Of a DNA stretch of 64,000 bases, positions 15,819-25,751 are shown piece by piece; the first letter of the stretch is position 1, and each line of letters starts with the position of its first letter. The translations under genes were made by a program, and so were the position numbers. The notes under the pieces are model-generated. The model was not told where the DNA came from. It made no database searches and saw only the letters and a program-made list of their open reading frames with translations. The DNA is from Bacillus_BA songklensis (lineage in GTDB: Bacteria > Bacillota > Bacilli > Bacillales > Bacillaceae_H), in the NCBI RefSeq assembly GCF_042649685.1, contig NZ_JBHRZT010000020.1:186001-250000 (forward strand), read 5' to 3'.

Positions 15819-17078
15819 TTATTCTTCTAATTGAAAAAGTATGTCTTGAATTTCCACTGACGCTGGATCCAATTCTAAAAGCTTGTTAAATACTTCTTTT
15901 GCTTTTTCACGCTGTCCTTCCTCTAACAAAAAATAACCGTAGTCTTCCAAAAAAGCATGTTGATCTTTAAATAAATTATATGCCGTTTCGTAATGTTTTA
16001 ATGCATCTTCATATTGTTCCGTTTCCTGATATGCTTTTGCCAAATCCCATTCAAAGTGCGGATCATATTCATTATAACTGATGGCTGTTTGAATATTGTC
16101 GATTACACTCTCATATCTTTCCTGACTGAAAAACAACTTTGATAAAGTTAAAATCGCTTCAATGTAGCCGGGATCCAGGGCGATGGCCTGTTTAAATGCT
16201 TCTTCCGCCTGCTCTTCTTTCCCAAGCTTTAAGGCTATTTTCCCTTTATACATAAACAGCTCTTTATTAAATTCATCTTGAGAAATTCCTTCTGTTATCA
16301 CTTGGTATGCTTCGTTTAACATGTCCTCATGTTCATACGCTTTAGCTAAATGCAAATAGAGAGAATGGTATTCGGGATCGATTTCTTTCAATTCATTAAA
16401 TTTTTCGATTGCCGTTTGATAATATTCCCCTTGCAGAGCAGCAAATGCATATTCAAACAATGTATTGATCTCTAATTTGTTTTTTAATGCTTCATCGAAA
16501 TGAGGCAATGATTCTTCAAATTGCCCCATCGCGCATAAACATTCGGCCAAACGCTGATGCAAGTCGACTCCATTGAAAGAACCCTGATTTTGTTTTAATA
16601 AAGAATGGTAGTAAGATACAGCCTTGTTATATTGCCCAATACTTAAATAAAACTCTGCTAGACCGAAATCAATAACAGGTTCATGCGGGAGCAGTTTCTT
16701 TGCTTTTAAAAGCTTCGCTTCACTCACTTCGTTCAATCCCTGCATTTGATAAAGATCGGCAAGCAGCAATAAGGACTGTACATAGATAGGGTCATCACTT
16801 TCTATGTCATTCAACAGCTCAATTGCCTGCTCTTCATCATCACGGTCAATGAGAATTTCTGCCTTTAAAAGAAGAAGCTCCCCTTCCAGCGGGAAAAACT
16901 CCAACAGTTCATCGATGATTTCAAGCGCGTCATTTACTAACCCCCAGCTATATAACTTTTCTGCTATAAGAAACTTTTCTTCCGGCGATGCCTCTTTTTT
17001 AATTTGATGAAGCAGATTCAGCCCTTTCTCTACTTCATCGTTTTCAATATAAGAAATTGCCTTTTCTAATTCCGTCAT
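15819..17078 (-). CDS. ypiA: YpiA, tetratricopeptide-repeat protein
   Basis: 419 residues made almost entirely of about eleven TPR units, with recurrent A-x(3)-Y/F spacing and phrases such as EEAFKQAIALDPGYIEAILTLSKLFF. No signal peptide, so probably a cytosolic protein-interaction scaffold; partners unknown. Follows the aro-trp cluster but is separated from aroA by 355 nt with a terminator. Confidence 0.92.
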   Translation of the reverse strand: MTELEKAISYIENDEVEKGLNLLHQIKKEASPEEKFLIAEKLYSWGLVNDALEIIDELLEFFPLEGELLLLKAEILIDRDDEEQAIELLNDIESDDPIYVQSLLLLADLYQMQGLNEVSEAKLLKAKKLLPHEPVIDFGLAEFYLSIGQYNKAVSYYHSLLKQNQGSFNGVDLHQRLAECLCAMGQFEESLPHFDEALKNKLEINTLFEYAFAALQGEYYQTAIEKFNELKEIDPEYHSLYLHLAKAYEHEDMLNEAYQVITEGISQDEFNKELFMYKGKIALKLGKEEQAEEAFKQAIALDPGYIEAILTLSKLFFSQERYESVIDNIQTAISYNEYDPHFEWDLAKAYQETEQYEDALKHYETAYNLFKDQHAFLEDYGYFLLEEGQREKAKEVFNKLLELDPASVEIQDILFQLEE

Positions 17079-17433
17079 TATTCAATCTCCCTTTAATACC
17101 AGACTCTTTATTCTTTCCATAACGATATATATCAGCGAAACTCCCGAGGTCCAAGATGTCATAAAATAGATTGTCTTAAAAGTGAATCCTTTACAGTTTT
17201 TCTGATACCCGAAAGGCTTATAGTAAGATTTTGTTAAAAAACAATGTTAGCTTTAACATGTTTGGCTCATTCGTTCAACATGTTCATTTCACATCAAACT
17301 TTAACATAGCTTATAGTAAAAGATATGTTTATGATAATGGACAATCGTCATTTATTCAACTATTCTACATAATCGCCAGAAAGCAACCGATTTCCTCCCT
17401 TAAAAGAAAAATAACCGTGCGTAAAACACACGG
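17079..17433. other. aroA-ypiA intergenic region
   Basis: No credible gene. It contains a family E repeat (17241-17282) and the aroA terminator at its right edge. The ypiA promoter must lie here but I cannot point to a good match. Confidence 0.5.
17241..17282. repeat. dispersed repeat, family E copy
   Basis: ACAATGTTA, then GGCTCATTCGTTCAACATG; aligned with 6541-6582 it is identical in most positions. Confidence 0.5.
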
Positions 17434-17436
17434 TCA
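17408..17436 (-). terminator. terminator of the aro-trp supra-operon
   Basis: ACCGTG / CACGGT stem with T-rich tail on the minus strand, overlapping the aroA stop codon. Confidence 0.75.
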
Positions 17437-18729
17437 TTTTTTCACAACAAGATTTTGCAGATGCTCAAAAAACGGAGGATACGATACAGCAATGGCCTGA
17501 TCATTTTGAAGTGCCATCTTACCGTCAGCTATACAAGCAGCAATGGCCAGCATCATACCGATACGGTGATCACCATGACTGTCTACAAGATCACCATGAA
17601 GCTTTGTTTTGCCTTCAATGATCATGCCGTCCTCAGTCGGTGTGATACGGGCACCGAGTTTTTCCAGTTCAGTCGCTACCGTATCAATCCGATTCGTTTC
17701 TTTTACTTTTAATTCTTGGGCATCTTTAATAATCGTTTTTCCATCCGCTTGAGTAGCGAGCAATGCGATGATCGGGATTTCATCAATAAGACGCGGGATG
17801 ATGTCCCCGCCTATTTCAATTCCTTTTAAATCGGAAGTAGAAATCACAAGATCCCCTACCGGTTCCCCGTTCCTGATTTCTTCATTTCGGATTTCTAGAT
17901 TGGCTCCCATTTCCTTTAGAACATCAATGATGCCTGTACGTGTCGGATTGAGCCCCACATTATGTAATTCAATACGGCTGTTAGGCACGACAGCACCTGC
18001 CACAAGAAAGAAGGCAGCAGAGGAAATATCGCCGGGTACATGAATCGTTGTCGCTTTAAGCGGCTGTCCTCCCTCAACCGATACTGTATTGCCATCTACC
18101 TCCACTTGAACGCCAAAAGCTTGCAGCATGCGTTCTGTATGATCACGTGATTTTTCCGGTTCTGTTACACTCGTTTTCCCTTCTGCACTCAAGCCGGCCA
18201 ATAAGAGAGCAGATTTGACCTGGGCGCTGGCAACAGGTGAATGATAATGGATTCCCTTCAATGTCCCTCCTCGTATAGAAAGAGGTGTAAACTGGCCATT
18301 TTCGCGCCCATCGATTTTGGCCCCCATTGAACGGAGAGGAACCGTGACACGTCCCATCGGTCTTTTTGCGATGGAATCATCGCCGATTAAACAGGCGTGA
18401 AACGGCAAGCCTGATAAGATCCCTAAAATAAGTCTCGTTGTAGTACCTGAATTTCCGACATTTAAAATTTCTGAAGGCTCTTTAAGACCTGCTATTCCTT
18501 TTCCTTCTACTTCCACATAATTGTTTTCTTGAACAATTGAAACACCCATTTTACGAAAACAGTCAATGGTACTTAAACAATCTTCACCCGGAAGAAAGTG
18601 ATGGATCGTTGTTTTTCCTTCCGCAAGCGCTCCGAACATCACGGCGCGATGAGAAATGGATTTATCTCCTGGAACGGAAATCCTCCCTTGAAGACCATCA
18701 ATATTTGTAAGCAATGTGCGTTGCTGCAT
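17434..18729 (-). CDS. aroA: 3-phosphoshikimate 1-carboxyvinyltransferase (EPSP synthase)
   Basis: Joins phosphoenolpyruvate and shikimate-3-phosphate in the sixth shikimate-pathway step. 431 residues in two inverse alpha/beta barrels. Visible motifs: GDKSISHRAVM (21-31, substrate Lys), NSGTTTRL near 95 and KVKETNRID near 335. The ATG at 18729 is my choice; a TTG one codon earlier is also compatible with the AAGGA upstream. Last gene of the aromatic cluster (called aroE in B. subtilis). Confidence 0.97.
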   Translation of the reverse strand: MQQRTLLTNIDGLQGRISVPGDKSISHRAVMFGALAEGKTTIHHFLPGEDCLSTIDCFRKMGVSIVQENNYVEVEGKGIAGLKEPSEILNVGNSGTTTRLILGILSGLPFHACLIGDDSIAKRPMGRVTVPLRSMGAKIDGRENGQFTPLSIRGGTLKGIHYHSPVASAQVKSALLLAGLSAEGKTSVTEPEKSRDHTERMLQAFGVQVEVDGNTVSVEGGQPLKATTIHVPGDISSAAFFLVAGAVVPNSRIELHNVGLNPTRTGIIDVLKEMGANLEIRNEEIRNGEPVGDLVISTSDLKGIEIGGDIIPRLIDEIPIIALLATQADGKTIIKDAQELKVKETNRIDTVATELEKLGARITPTEDGMIIEGKTKLHGDLVDSHGDHRIGMMLAIAACIADGKMALQNDQAIAVSYPPFFEHLQNLVVKK

Positions 18730-18820
18730 CAATAAACACCGTCCTTCTTCATTTTTTATGACAGTCCATGTTCAGGATGCCGGTCCGAAAGTATGTTTTT
18801 TGTACTTTTAAACCAGCATC

Positions 18821-19924
18821 TTAGAGCTGGATGAATGTTTCATAAGAGTGCAACTGAAGACAATTTTGGGCTTTTTTACGATCTTCCTCTGTCTGGAAGC
18901 TCAAACGTAAAACCCCGTAAATGTCCTCCCTCGTCTCCAGAATGCGAATATTGGTAATACTAATCTTTTCTTCAGCAAGATAACCCGTTACCTCTGATAT
19001 AATACCAGGATAATCGGGAACATCCACATACAAATCGTAAAACGAAGGAATGGCTCCTCTCGCTCTCACAGGCAATCCGTCACGAAATTGCTTCGCTTTA
19101 GAGAAATAGTGGTAAATTCGTTCCGCATCTCCTTTTTCAATCATATTACGAACATCGTTCATTTCATCTAACCATTGTTCAAACATGGAAAGAAGCGCTT
19201 CTTTATTATGCAATAAAATATCGCGCCACATAGCGGGACTGCTTGAAGCAATGCGCGTAATATCCCTGAATCCTCCTGCTGCGAGTTTTGTCACAAGCTC
19301 ATGCTGACGCTGATATTTTTCCGTTTGATGAACAAGGCTGGCAGCAATGATATGCGGAAAATGGCTGATGACACCCGCAATCCGATCATGTTCTTCAGGA
19401 GACAACGTAATAAAGTTGGCTTTCGTCCCCTTCAATAAGTGAGTTAAAACATGAATATCATCTTTTGACGCTTCTGCAGAAGGTGTCAATATATAAAAAG
19501 CATTTTCAAATAAATGAGCTTTAGCAGCCGTTACGCCGCTTTTATGCGAACCAGCCATCGGATGTCCCCCGATAAAGCGAATCCCTTGATTTGCTAACAG
19601 CTCACTCTTTTCCACGATTTGCTTTTTTGTACTTCCGACATCCGTCACAATCACGTCTTGTTTTAAAGGTAAAGAAGAAAGTTCAACTAATACATGCTCT
19701 GCCTGAGTAACCGGTACAGCAATGATAATGAAATCAGCGTCCCTTACTCCCTCTTCCAATGAAGAAGTTGCTTCATCCACCACTTTCAGCGACTTTGCCA
19801 GTTTCAGCTGTTCCTCGTTCACATCGAACCCAATGATGGTGGTCTGGGGATATTCCGCTTTGATGGCAAGTGCAAGTGATCCGCCAATTAAACCTAAGCC
19901 GATGACAAAAACGCTCTTTTCCAA
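18821..19924 (-). CDS. tyrA: prephenate dehydrogenase with ACT domain
   Basis: NAD-dependent oxidative decarboxylation of prephenate to 4-hydroxyphenylpyruvate for tyrosine. 367 residues: Rossmann motif GLGLIGGS at the N-terminus, catalytic GGHPMAGSHKSG near 120-131, and a C-terminal ACT regulatory domain (about 295-365, DVPDYPGIISEVTGYLAEEKISITNI) expected to sense tyrosine. The TTG at 19924 is chosen because GAGGTG lies 6 nt upstream; the GTG annotated by simple ORF calling is inside that ribosome site. Confidence 0.95.
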   Translation of the reverse strand: MEKSVFVIGLGLIGGSLALAIKAEYPQTTIIGFDVNEEQLKLAKSLKVVDEATSSLEEGVRDADFIIIAVPVTQAEHVLVELSSLPLKQDVIVTDVGSTKKQIVEKSELLANQGIRFIGGHPMAGSHKSGVTAAKAHLFENAFYILTPSAEASKDDIHVLTHLLKGTKANFITLSPEEHDRIAGVISHFPHIIAASLVHQTEKYQRQHELVTKLAAGGFRDITRIASSSPAMWRDILLHNKEALLSMFEQWLDEMNDVRNMIEKGDAERIYHYFSKAKQFRDGLPVRARGAIPSFYDLYVDVPDYPGIISEVTGYLAEEKISITNIRILETREDIYGVLRLSFQTEEDRKKAQNCLQLHSYETFIQL

Positions 19925-20093
19925 TTTGGGCACCTCAAATCTTAAACACCATATGTTTTGATTTTTTCACATAGATGAAAAATAGGAAAGGAGGGTGTCC
20001 CAAAACCATGAAAAGACCGTTGGCTTCAGAACACCCCATGAATGAATCTTCATGAAGAATGCAATAAAAACACAAATCTCCACGCCCATTCCT

Positions 20094-20190
20094 TTTATCC
20101 CACTCTAACGGGCAGTAAGACTCCACTTCAAGCTGCGCTGAGCAGGAGATAAAACTGCCCATAAGAGCCCGATTTGTTCAACTAACTCTC
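20094..20190. repeat. family A repeat, long divergent copy, in the hisC-tyrA gap
   Basis: The 322-nt gap between hisC and tyrA has no credible gene. It carries TTTTATCCCACTCTAACGGG and AGTAAGACTCCACTT, then GATAAAACTGCCCATAAGAG and CCGATTTGTTCAACTAAC, i.e. both halves of the family A element in diverged form. These two genes are adjacent in B. subtilis. Confidence 0.6.
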
Positions 20191-20246
20191 GATTCGTTGG
20201 GAATAAATCCTCCAAGGAGGATAAAGATTCCCGATTGAGTTTCGCT

Positions 20247-21329
20247 TTATTGGATATACTGCTCAAGCAATGAAATAATTTTTTCATTTTGTTGTTTTGA
20301 TCCTACTGTAATGCGTACAGAAGTCGGGAAGCCAAGCGCATTTCCAGAGCGTACGATAACGCCTCTTTCTAATAAATATTGAAACACTTCATCTCCCGGA
20401 CGGTTAAAATCGATTAAAATAAAATTGGTTTCAGAAGGATAATAACTCAATTGATGCTGCTGGCAAAATTCATAAAACTGCTGCAACCCTTCATTGTTCA
20501 GCTGCTTGCAGCTTTTAATAAACTCTTGATCTCCTAAAGCCGCATAGGCAGCTGCTTGTGCAATTCTATTTGTATTAAACGGCTCTCTTGCAGGTTCGAT
20601 TTGCTGTAAAAACTCTTCATTGGCAATGCCGTATCCGACACGCAGCGAAGCTAAGCCGTACGCTTTTGAGAACGTTCTTAAAATCATTAAGTTTGGATAC
20701 TTCTCCAACAATGGGACACTTTCCGGAAAATCAGGAGCACTCACATACTCATAATACGCCTCATCTAACACGACAAGAACAGAGGTTGGGACTTTATCTA
20801 AAAACGATATTAATGTGTCTTCATTGACATATGTACCAGTCGGATTATTCGGGGTACATACCCACACGACACGAGTGTTCTCATCTATTGCTCCCAACAT
20901 CCCTTGTAAGTCATGATCGCCATCGATAAGCGGCACCTCACGAATTTCCGCTCCTTCAATAATTGCATTATGGCGATATTGCGAAAATGTAGGAGTTGCC
21001 ATTACCGTGTTTGTGTCAGGAGATAATAGAGCACGACAAATAACTTGAATGACCTCGTCCGATCCATTTCCGAAAATCAGTTGCTTCTCGTTTACCTGAA
21101 GATGTTTGGCTAGTTTTTCGCGCAAAACAGCAGCATAGCCGTCCGGATATAATGCCATATTTTCCAATTCCGCTTCGATTGCAGCCTTCACGTTCGGTGA
21201 GCAACCATATGGGTTTTCGTTCGATGCCAATTTAATGACTTCACGCAAGCCATACTCTTTCTTGACTTCTTCGATTGGCTTCCCCGGCTTATACGGAGAT
21301 AATGTGAGTAACTGTTCTTTTACCTTCAA
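20247..21329 (-). CDS. hisC: histidinol-phosphate/aromatic aminotransferase
   Basis: PLP-dependent transaminase of 360 residues used both in histidine synthesis and, in Bacillus, for tyrosine and phenylalanine from their keto acids. Schiff-base Lys222 lies in TFSKAYGLASLRVGYG; NNPTGTY near 161 and DEAYYEY near 189 are the class I/II aminotransferase signatures. It follows trpA by 5 nt, fitting its dual role in the aromatic cluster. Confidence 0.96.
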   Translation of the reverse strand: MKVKEQLLTLSPYKPGKPIEEVKKEYGLREVIKLASNENPYGCSPNVKAAIEAELENMALYPDGYAAVLREKLAKHLQVNEKQLIFGNGSDEVIQVICRALLSPDTNTVMATPTFSQYRHNAIIEGAEIREVPLIDGDHDLQGMLGAIDENTRVVWVCTPNNPTGTYVNEDTLISFLDKVPTSVLVVLDEAYYEYVSAPDFPESVPLLEKYPNLMILRTFSKAYGLASLRVGYGIANEEFLQQIEPAREPFNTNRIAQAAAYAALGDQEFIKSCKQLNNEGLQQFYEFCQQHQLSYYPSETNFILIDFNRPGDEVFQYLLERGVIVRSGNALGFPTSVRITVGSKQQNEKIISLLEQYIQ

Positions 21330-21334
21330 CTATC

Positions 21335-22153
21335 TTACACCTCGCATGTGATAATAGGCGAAATGATAGAAGTTACGTATTCCTGAAAATCTTGGAGCGA
21401 CCGTTCCCTCGTTTCCTCCTCGAGAAGGGACGTTTCTAAACTAGCAATCTTATGAACAATCGCGCTTCCGATGACAATACCGTCACATTCACCTTTGAGC
21501 AGCTCTACTTGATTCGCCGCCGAAATGCCGAATCCAACGGCTATCGGAATGTTCGTTGAAGATTTTACCTCTTGAAGAAAAGTGGAAATCCCTTCAGGCA
21601 GCTCCGATCTCATACCTGTGACTCCCAAAGATGACACGCAATACAAAAACCCTTCTGCACTTTTTGCAATTTTGTGAATGCGATCTTTAGACGTCGGAGC
21701 CACCATTGATACATATACAACATTATGTTCTTTTGCGAGCCTGCGGACTTCTTCACTTTCTTCATACGGCAAGTCGGGAATAAGCACTCCATCCATCTCA
21801 TTTTCTTGCAGTAAAGTGAAAAAGTGTTCTAATCCTAATTGTAACACAGGATTAAAATAGGTAAAGAGGATGACCGGAATTTGCAGTCCTTTTTTTCTCA
21901 TCCTCGGCACAAGCTCCATCGCTTTCTTAATGGACATTCCATTGCTTAATGCTCGTTTGGATGCTTCTTGAATGACGGGGCCGTCCGCAAGCGGGTCCGA
22001 GTACGGCACCCCCAATTCCAATATGGAAGCTCCCGCTTTTTGCAATGTGACCGCTAAATCGACCGTTACATCAGGATGCGGATCACCCGCTGTAATAAAC
22101 GGAATAAATAAGTTATTTTTCTGCGGTAAGCGCTTCTGAAACGTTGTTGTCAT
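21335..22153 (-). CDS. trpA: tryptophan synthase alpha subunit
   Basis: Cleaves indole-3-glycerol phosphate to indole and glyceraldehyde-3-phosphate. 272-residue TIM barrel; ILELGVPYSDPLADGPVIQ carries the catalytic Glu and Asp. The ATG at 22153 has GAGGGGGAG 9 nt upstream and lies 41 nt inside the trpB coding region, so the two subunits are probably translationally coupled. Confidence 0.97.
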   Translation of the reverse strand: MTTTFQKRLPQKNNLFIPFITAGDPHPDVTVDLAVTLQKAGASILELGVPYSDPLADGPVIQEASKRALSNGMSIKKAMELVPRMRKKGLQIPVILFTYFNPVLQLGLEHFFTLLQENEMDGVLIPDLPYEESEEVRRLAKEHNVVYVSMVAPTSKDRIHKIAKSAEGFLYCVSSLGVTGMRSELPEGISTFLQEVKSSTNIPIAVGFGISAANQVELLKGECDGIVIGSAIVHKIASLETSLLEEETRERSLQDFQEYVTSIISPIITCEV

Positions 22154-23348
22154 TTTTCGTCTCCCCCTCAAGTAATGAAATTAAGGAATGTACATCTTTA
22201 TCACCGCGGCCGGATAAGCACACTAAAATGGATTGCCCATTCGTTAAAGTCGGGGCCAATTGAAATGCCTTCGCAAGAGCATGAGCCGACTCAATCGCCG
22301 GAATGATGCCTTCTTCTTTTGTGAGAAACTGAAGTGCCTCGATTGCTTCTTCGTCTGTCACACTCTCATAGCTCACCCGGTCGATGCTTGATAAATATGA
22401 GTGTTCAGGACCAATTCCCGGATAATCCAGTCCGGCAGAAATCGAATACGGTTCGGTAATTTGGCCGTTTTCATCCTGAAGCAAATAAGTCAGCGTGCCA
22501 TGAATGACCCCTTTTGTCCCTTGCGCCATTTTAGCTGCGTGCAAATTCGTATTCAGCCCCTTCCCCCCGGCTTCGACCCCGATCAATTTCACATCTTCTT
22601 GAATGAAATCATAAAACATACCAATTGCGTTGCTCCCGCCGCCGACACAAGCCACAACAACTGACGGCAGTGTTCCTTCCACTTTTAAAAATTGCTGTTT
22701 TGCCTCTTCCCCAATCACTTTTTGAAAATTACGCACCATTTTCGGATACGGATGAGGACCGATAGCGGATCCAATCAAATAGAAATGGTCTTCACAATGC
22801 TGTACCCAGTAGCGGATCGCTTCGTTTGTGGCATCCTTCAGTGTCTTCGTTCCCGAATAAACAGGAATGACTTCAGCCCCTAAAAGTTTCATGCGAAACA
22901 CATTCAGTGCCTGGCGTTCAATGTCTTCAGCTCCCATGAACACTTTGCACTCCATGCCGAACTTAGCGGCGACTGTAGCCGTTGCAACCCCATGCTGTCC
23001 CGCACCCGTCTCTGCGATCAGCTTTGTCTTGCCCATACGTTTGGCCAGCAGCGCCTGGCCAATCGCGTTGTTGATTTTATGAGCCCCCGTATGGTTTAAA
23101 TCTTCACGCTTCAAATAGATTTTTGCGCCCCCCAATTTTTTGGTTACATTTCCGGCGTATGTCAGTGCAGTCGGTCTGCCTGAATATTCCTTCAGCAGGT
23201 GGATGTATTCATTCAAAAACTCCGGGTCAGCCATCGCTTTATCCAACGCTGTTTCTACTTCTTCTAACGGGTACATGAGTGTTTCCGGTACATACTTTCC
23301 TCCAAACTCTCCAAATCTCCCGAATTCATCTGGAACTTGATATGTCAT
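22113..23348 (-). CDS. trpB: tryptophan synthase beta subunit
   Basis: PLP enzyme condensing indole with serine. 411 residues; PLP-binding Lys91 lies in HTGAHKINNA, and the phosphate-binding loop GGGSNAIG is near 235. The C-terminus (GETKNDNNVSEALTAEK) extends beyond the common end of the family, creating the 41-nt overlap with trpA. It also overlaps trpF by 23 nt. Confidence 0.97.
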   Translation of the reverse strand: MTYQVPDEFGRFGEFGGKYVPETLMYPLEEVETALDKAMADPEFLNEYIHLLKEYSGRPTALTYAGNVTKKLGGAKIYLKREDLNHTGAHKINNAIGQALLAKRMGKTKLIAETGAGQHGVATATVAAKFGMECKVFMGAEDIERQALNVFRMKLLGAEVIPVYSGTKTLKDATNEAIRYWVQHCEDHFYLIGSAIGPHPYPKMVRNFQKVIGEEAKQQFLKVEGTLPSVVVACVGGGSNAIGMFYDFIQEDVKLIGVEAGGKGLNTNLHAAKMAQGTKGVIHGTLTYLLQDENGQITEPYSISAGLDYPGIGPEHSYLSSIDRVSYESVTDEEAIEALQFLTKEEGIIPAIESAHALAKAFQLAPTLTNGQSILVCLSGRGDKDVHSLISLLEGETKNDNNVSEALTAEK

Positions 23349-23979
23349 GAGGTATCTCCCTTTCTATTTTTTGTATTTTTTCGCCATCTTTCCGCCCATT
23401 TGTTTCGATTCCGCTTGATACATCTATTCCGTCTATGCCATAAGAAGATAACTGCACCATATTGTCAGCATCAATTCCTCCCGCTATGATGCAAGGGATT
23501 CCTGCCGTTTTAGCAAATCTTTGGTAAACAGGGACAAATCCCCAATTGAATGCCTGTCCTGTTCCGCCGAATTGTCCCTTTACTTTACTGTCAATCAAAA
23601 AGGCATCGACCACATCAGCGTATTCCTGCATTTTCTCAATCGTTTGATCAGAATGAGGGATGGCCTTCCAAACTTCAGCCGCCCCTTGCGTTTTCAATCC
23701 CCGGACGTCTTCTATCGTTTCAGCACCATGAAGCTGAATGACATCAAGAGGCACCTGTAAGGCTGTGTTCCACACTTGCTCCATCGATTCATTGACAAAT
23801 ACTCCAACAAGCTTTTTTTGGCCCTTGCCGAATTTCGTCACCCATCGCCTTACCTCTTCTGGTTCTACATATCGCTTGCTTTCTTTTGCGAAAATGAAAC
23901 CGATATGAGTAGCTTTGCTCGTTAACACGAGCTGATAGTCCTCTTCACATGTCATACCGCAATATTTAAGAATCTGCAT
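23326..23979 (-). CDS. trpF: phosphoribosylanthranilate isomerase
   Basis: Amadori rearrangement of N-(5-phosphoribosyl)anthranilate. 217 residues from MQILKYCGMT; the catalytic Cys is in KYCG and the Asp in AFLIDSK. The ATG at 23979 (ribosome site GGAGAGAG 5 nt upstream) overlaps trpC by 14 nt; the open frame upstream is unsupported. C-terminal residues past GIETNGRKD are family-typical in position. Confidence 0.96.
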   Translation of the reverse strand: MQILKYCGMTCEEDYQLVLTSKATHIGFIFAKESKRYVEPEEVRRWVTKFGKGQKKLVGVFVNESMEQVWNTALQVPLDVIQLHGAETIEDVRGLKTQGAAEVWKAIPHSDQTIEKMQEYADVVDAFLIDSKVKGQFGGTGQAFNWGFVPVYQRFAKTAGIPCIIAGGIDADNMVQLSSYGIDGIDVSSGIETNGRKDGEKIQKIEREIPHDISSSR

Positions 23980-24736
23980 AAGTGCTCTCTCCAAACAACT
24001 CAAATACAGCTTCGACTTGATTTTCTTTTCTCATGAGCGATTCGCCTACAAGAATCGCTCCAGCCCCTGCTTCTTTCACTCTCACAATATCGCGGTGATG
24101 ATTGATTCCGCTCTCGCTCACGAGCAAGCTGCCGCTTGGAATGGACTTGGCAATGTCGATTGTTTGCTGAATGGTTGTCTGAAACGTATGCAAATCCCGG
24201 TTGTTCACTCCAACGATGTTCGGCTGGAATAAGCGCAAAATCCCCTCAAGTGTTTTGGTACTATGAACTTCAACTAAACAATCCATCCCCTTTTCTTGCG
24301 CTTCTTCATAAAATTCTTGAAGCTGTGTGGGCTCCAAAGCTTCTCCGATCAAAAGAATGGCATCGGCGCCGATTCTCACGCTTTCTTCTATTTGACGTGA
24401 ATCAATAATAAAATCTTTGCGCAATACAGGACGTTCAATATTCTTTTTGATTAGGGTTAGGTAGTCAGTGCTGCCTTGGAAATATTGTTCATCCGTCAGA
24501 ACAGAAATGGCATCGGCCCCTGCCTTGTCGTACTGTGAGGCAACTTGGAGCGGATGAAAGTTTGGCTGGATTACTCCTTTTGAAGGAGAAGCCTTTTTGA
24601 CCTCGGCAATAAGAGCCACTTCCCGACGAGGTGCAGCAAGCGCTTTATAGAAAGATTTTTTAGGTACGTTTTGTATCTCTGGAAGAACTAGTTTTTTTAC
24701 TTCCTCTTTTTTCGTTTCAATAATTTGTTTAAGCAT
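23966..24736 (-). CDS. trpC: indole-3-glycerol phosphate synthase
   Basis: Closes the indole ring in tryptophan synthesis. 256-residue TIM barrel; AEVKKASPSKG carries the catalytic Lys, and GVNNRDL and VSESGI are the conserved loops. The ATG at 24736 overlaps the trpD stop by 8 nt; GATGAGGTGG lies upstream. Confidence 0.97.
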   Translation of the reverse strand: MLKQIIETKKEEVKKLVLPEIQNVPKKSFYKALAAPRREVALIAEVKKASPSKGVIQPNFHPLQVASQYDKAGADAISVLTDEQYFQGSTDYLTLIKKNIERPVLRKDFIIDSRQIEESVRIGADAILLIGEALEPTQLQEFYEEAQEKGMDCLVEVHSTKTLEGILRLFQPNIVGVNNRDLHTFQTTIQQTIDIAKSIPSGSLLVSESGINHHRDIVRVKEAGAGAILVGESLMRKENQVEAVFELFGESTYADS

Positions 24737-25751
24737 GTTGAACCACCTCATCATTCCGTAATGCTAAAAGCTGACGATACGCTGTCCCGCTGTCAAGCGA
24801 GTAACGGGCCAAATGAACGCCTTGCAGCAAAGAATCCGCTTTTCCGGCTACGTAAAGCGCCGCTGCCGCATTCAACAACACGGCATTTGTCGCACTTTTA
24901 TTTCCTTTGTTTTGCAATACATCTATAATCATTTCAGCGCTTTCCTCCGCATTTTGGACGACCATATGCGCCATATCGCCTCTTCTTAAATTGAAATCTT
25001 CTGGCTTGATGACATATTGAGATATTTTCCCGTTTTTTACCTCCACAACATCGGTCTCAGCAGTGGCACTTATCTCATCCAAACCATCTCTTCCCACCAC
25101 CAGCATGACATGCCGGGCCTCCAGCTTTACTAACGTTTCCGCCAGCTTCTTGGCCAAAGGCAAAGAGTACACCCCTATTACCTGTCTTTTGCAGCGAGCC
25201 GGATTGGCGAGAGGGCCAAGGGCATTAAACACGGTACGGAATCCAAGTTCTTTGCGGGGCTGTGCCGCGTGCTTCATTGCCGGGTGATACATCGGCGCAA
25301 ATAAAAACGTCATCCCTGTCTGTTCAAGAGAGCGGATGGCCTGTTCTTCTGTTGCTTGGATCGGAATCCCAAGACGTTCCAATACATCTGCGCTCCCGCT
25401 TTTGGATGAAACGGCGCGATTGCCATGCTTCGTGATTTTCACCCCGAGGGAAGAAGCCACGATGGCACTTGCAGTTGAAATATTGAATGTTGAGGCGCCA
25501 TCCCCTCCTGTCCCGCATGTATCTACAACATCATCTGTGTTTACGTTAATCGGAATCATTTTCTTTCTCATCCCGCGGACAAATCCTGTAATCTCTTCTA
25601 CTGTTTCACCCCGGTATGTCAGCAATGTAAGCAAGCTGGCGATTTGTACAGGCGTTGTTTCCCCCTCCATAATTTCATCCATGAGCTTCTCCGCTTCATA
25701 AGCCGTTAGCGTTTCACCTTTCACACATTTTTTAAGCAAATCTTGAAACAT
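24729..25751 (-). CDS. trpD: anthranilate phosphoribosyltransferase
   Basis: Transfers phosphoribose from PRPP to anthranilate. 340 residues; the PRPP loop reads DTCGTGGDGASTFNIST and the anthranilate site KHGNRAVSSKSGSADVLE. The ATG at 25751 with AAGGGGGA 5 nt upstream lies 20 nt inside trpE. No fused glutamine amidotransferase is present. Confidence 0.97.
   Translation of the reverse strand: MFQDLLKKCVKGETLTAYEAEKLMDEIMEGETTPVQIASLLTLLTYRGETVEEITGFVRGMRKKMIPINVNTDDVVDTCGTGGDGASTFNISTASAIVASSLGVKITKHGNRAVSSKSGSADVLERLGIPIQATEEQAIRSLEQTGMTFLFAPMYHPAMKHAAQPRKELGFRTVFNALGPLANPARCKRQVIGVYSLPLAKKLAETLVKLEARHVMLVVGRDGLDEISATAETDVVEVKNGKISQYVIKPEDFNLRRGDMAHMVVQNAEESAEMIIDVLQNKGNKSATNAVLLNAAAALYVAGKADSLLQGVHLARYSLDSGTAYRQLLALRNDEVVQHA

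Noticed and set aside
19935..20287. Minus-strand open frames of 60-75 codons between hisC and tyrA
   Set aside because: They run through the diverged family A repeat, lack ribosome sites and one overlaps hisC; treated as chance frames.
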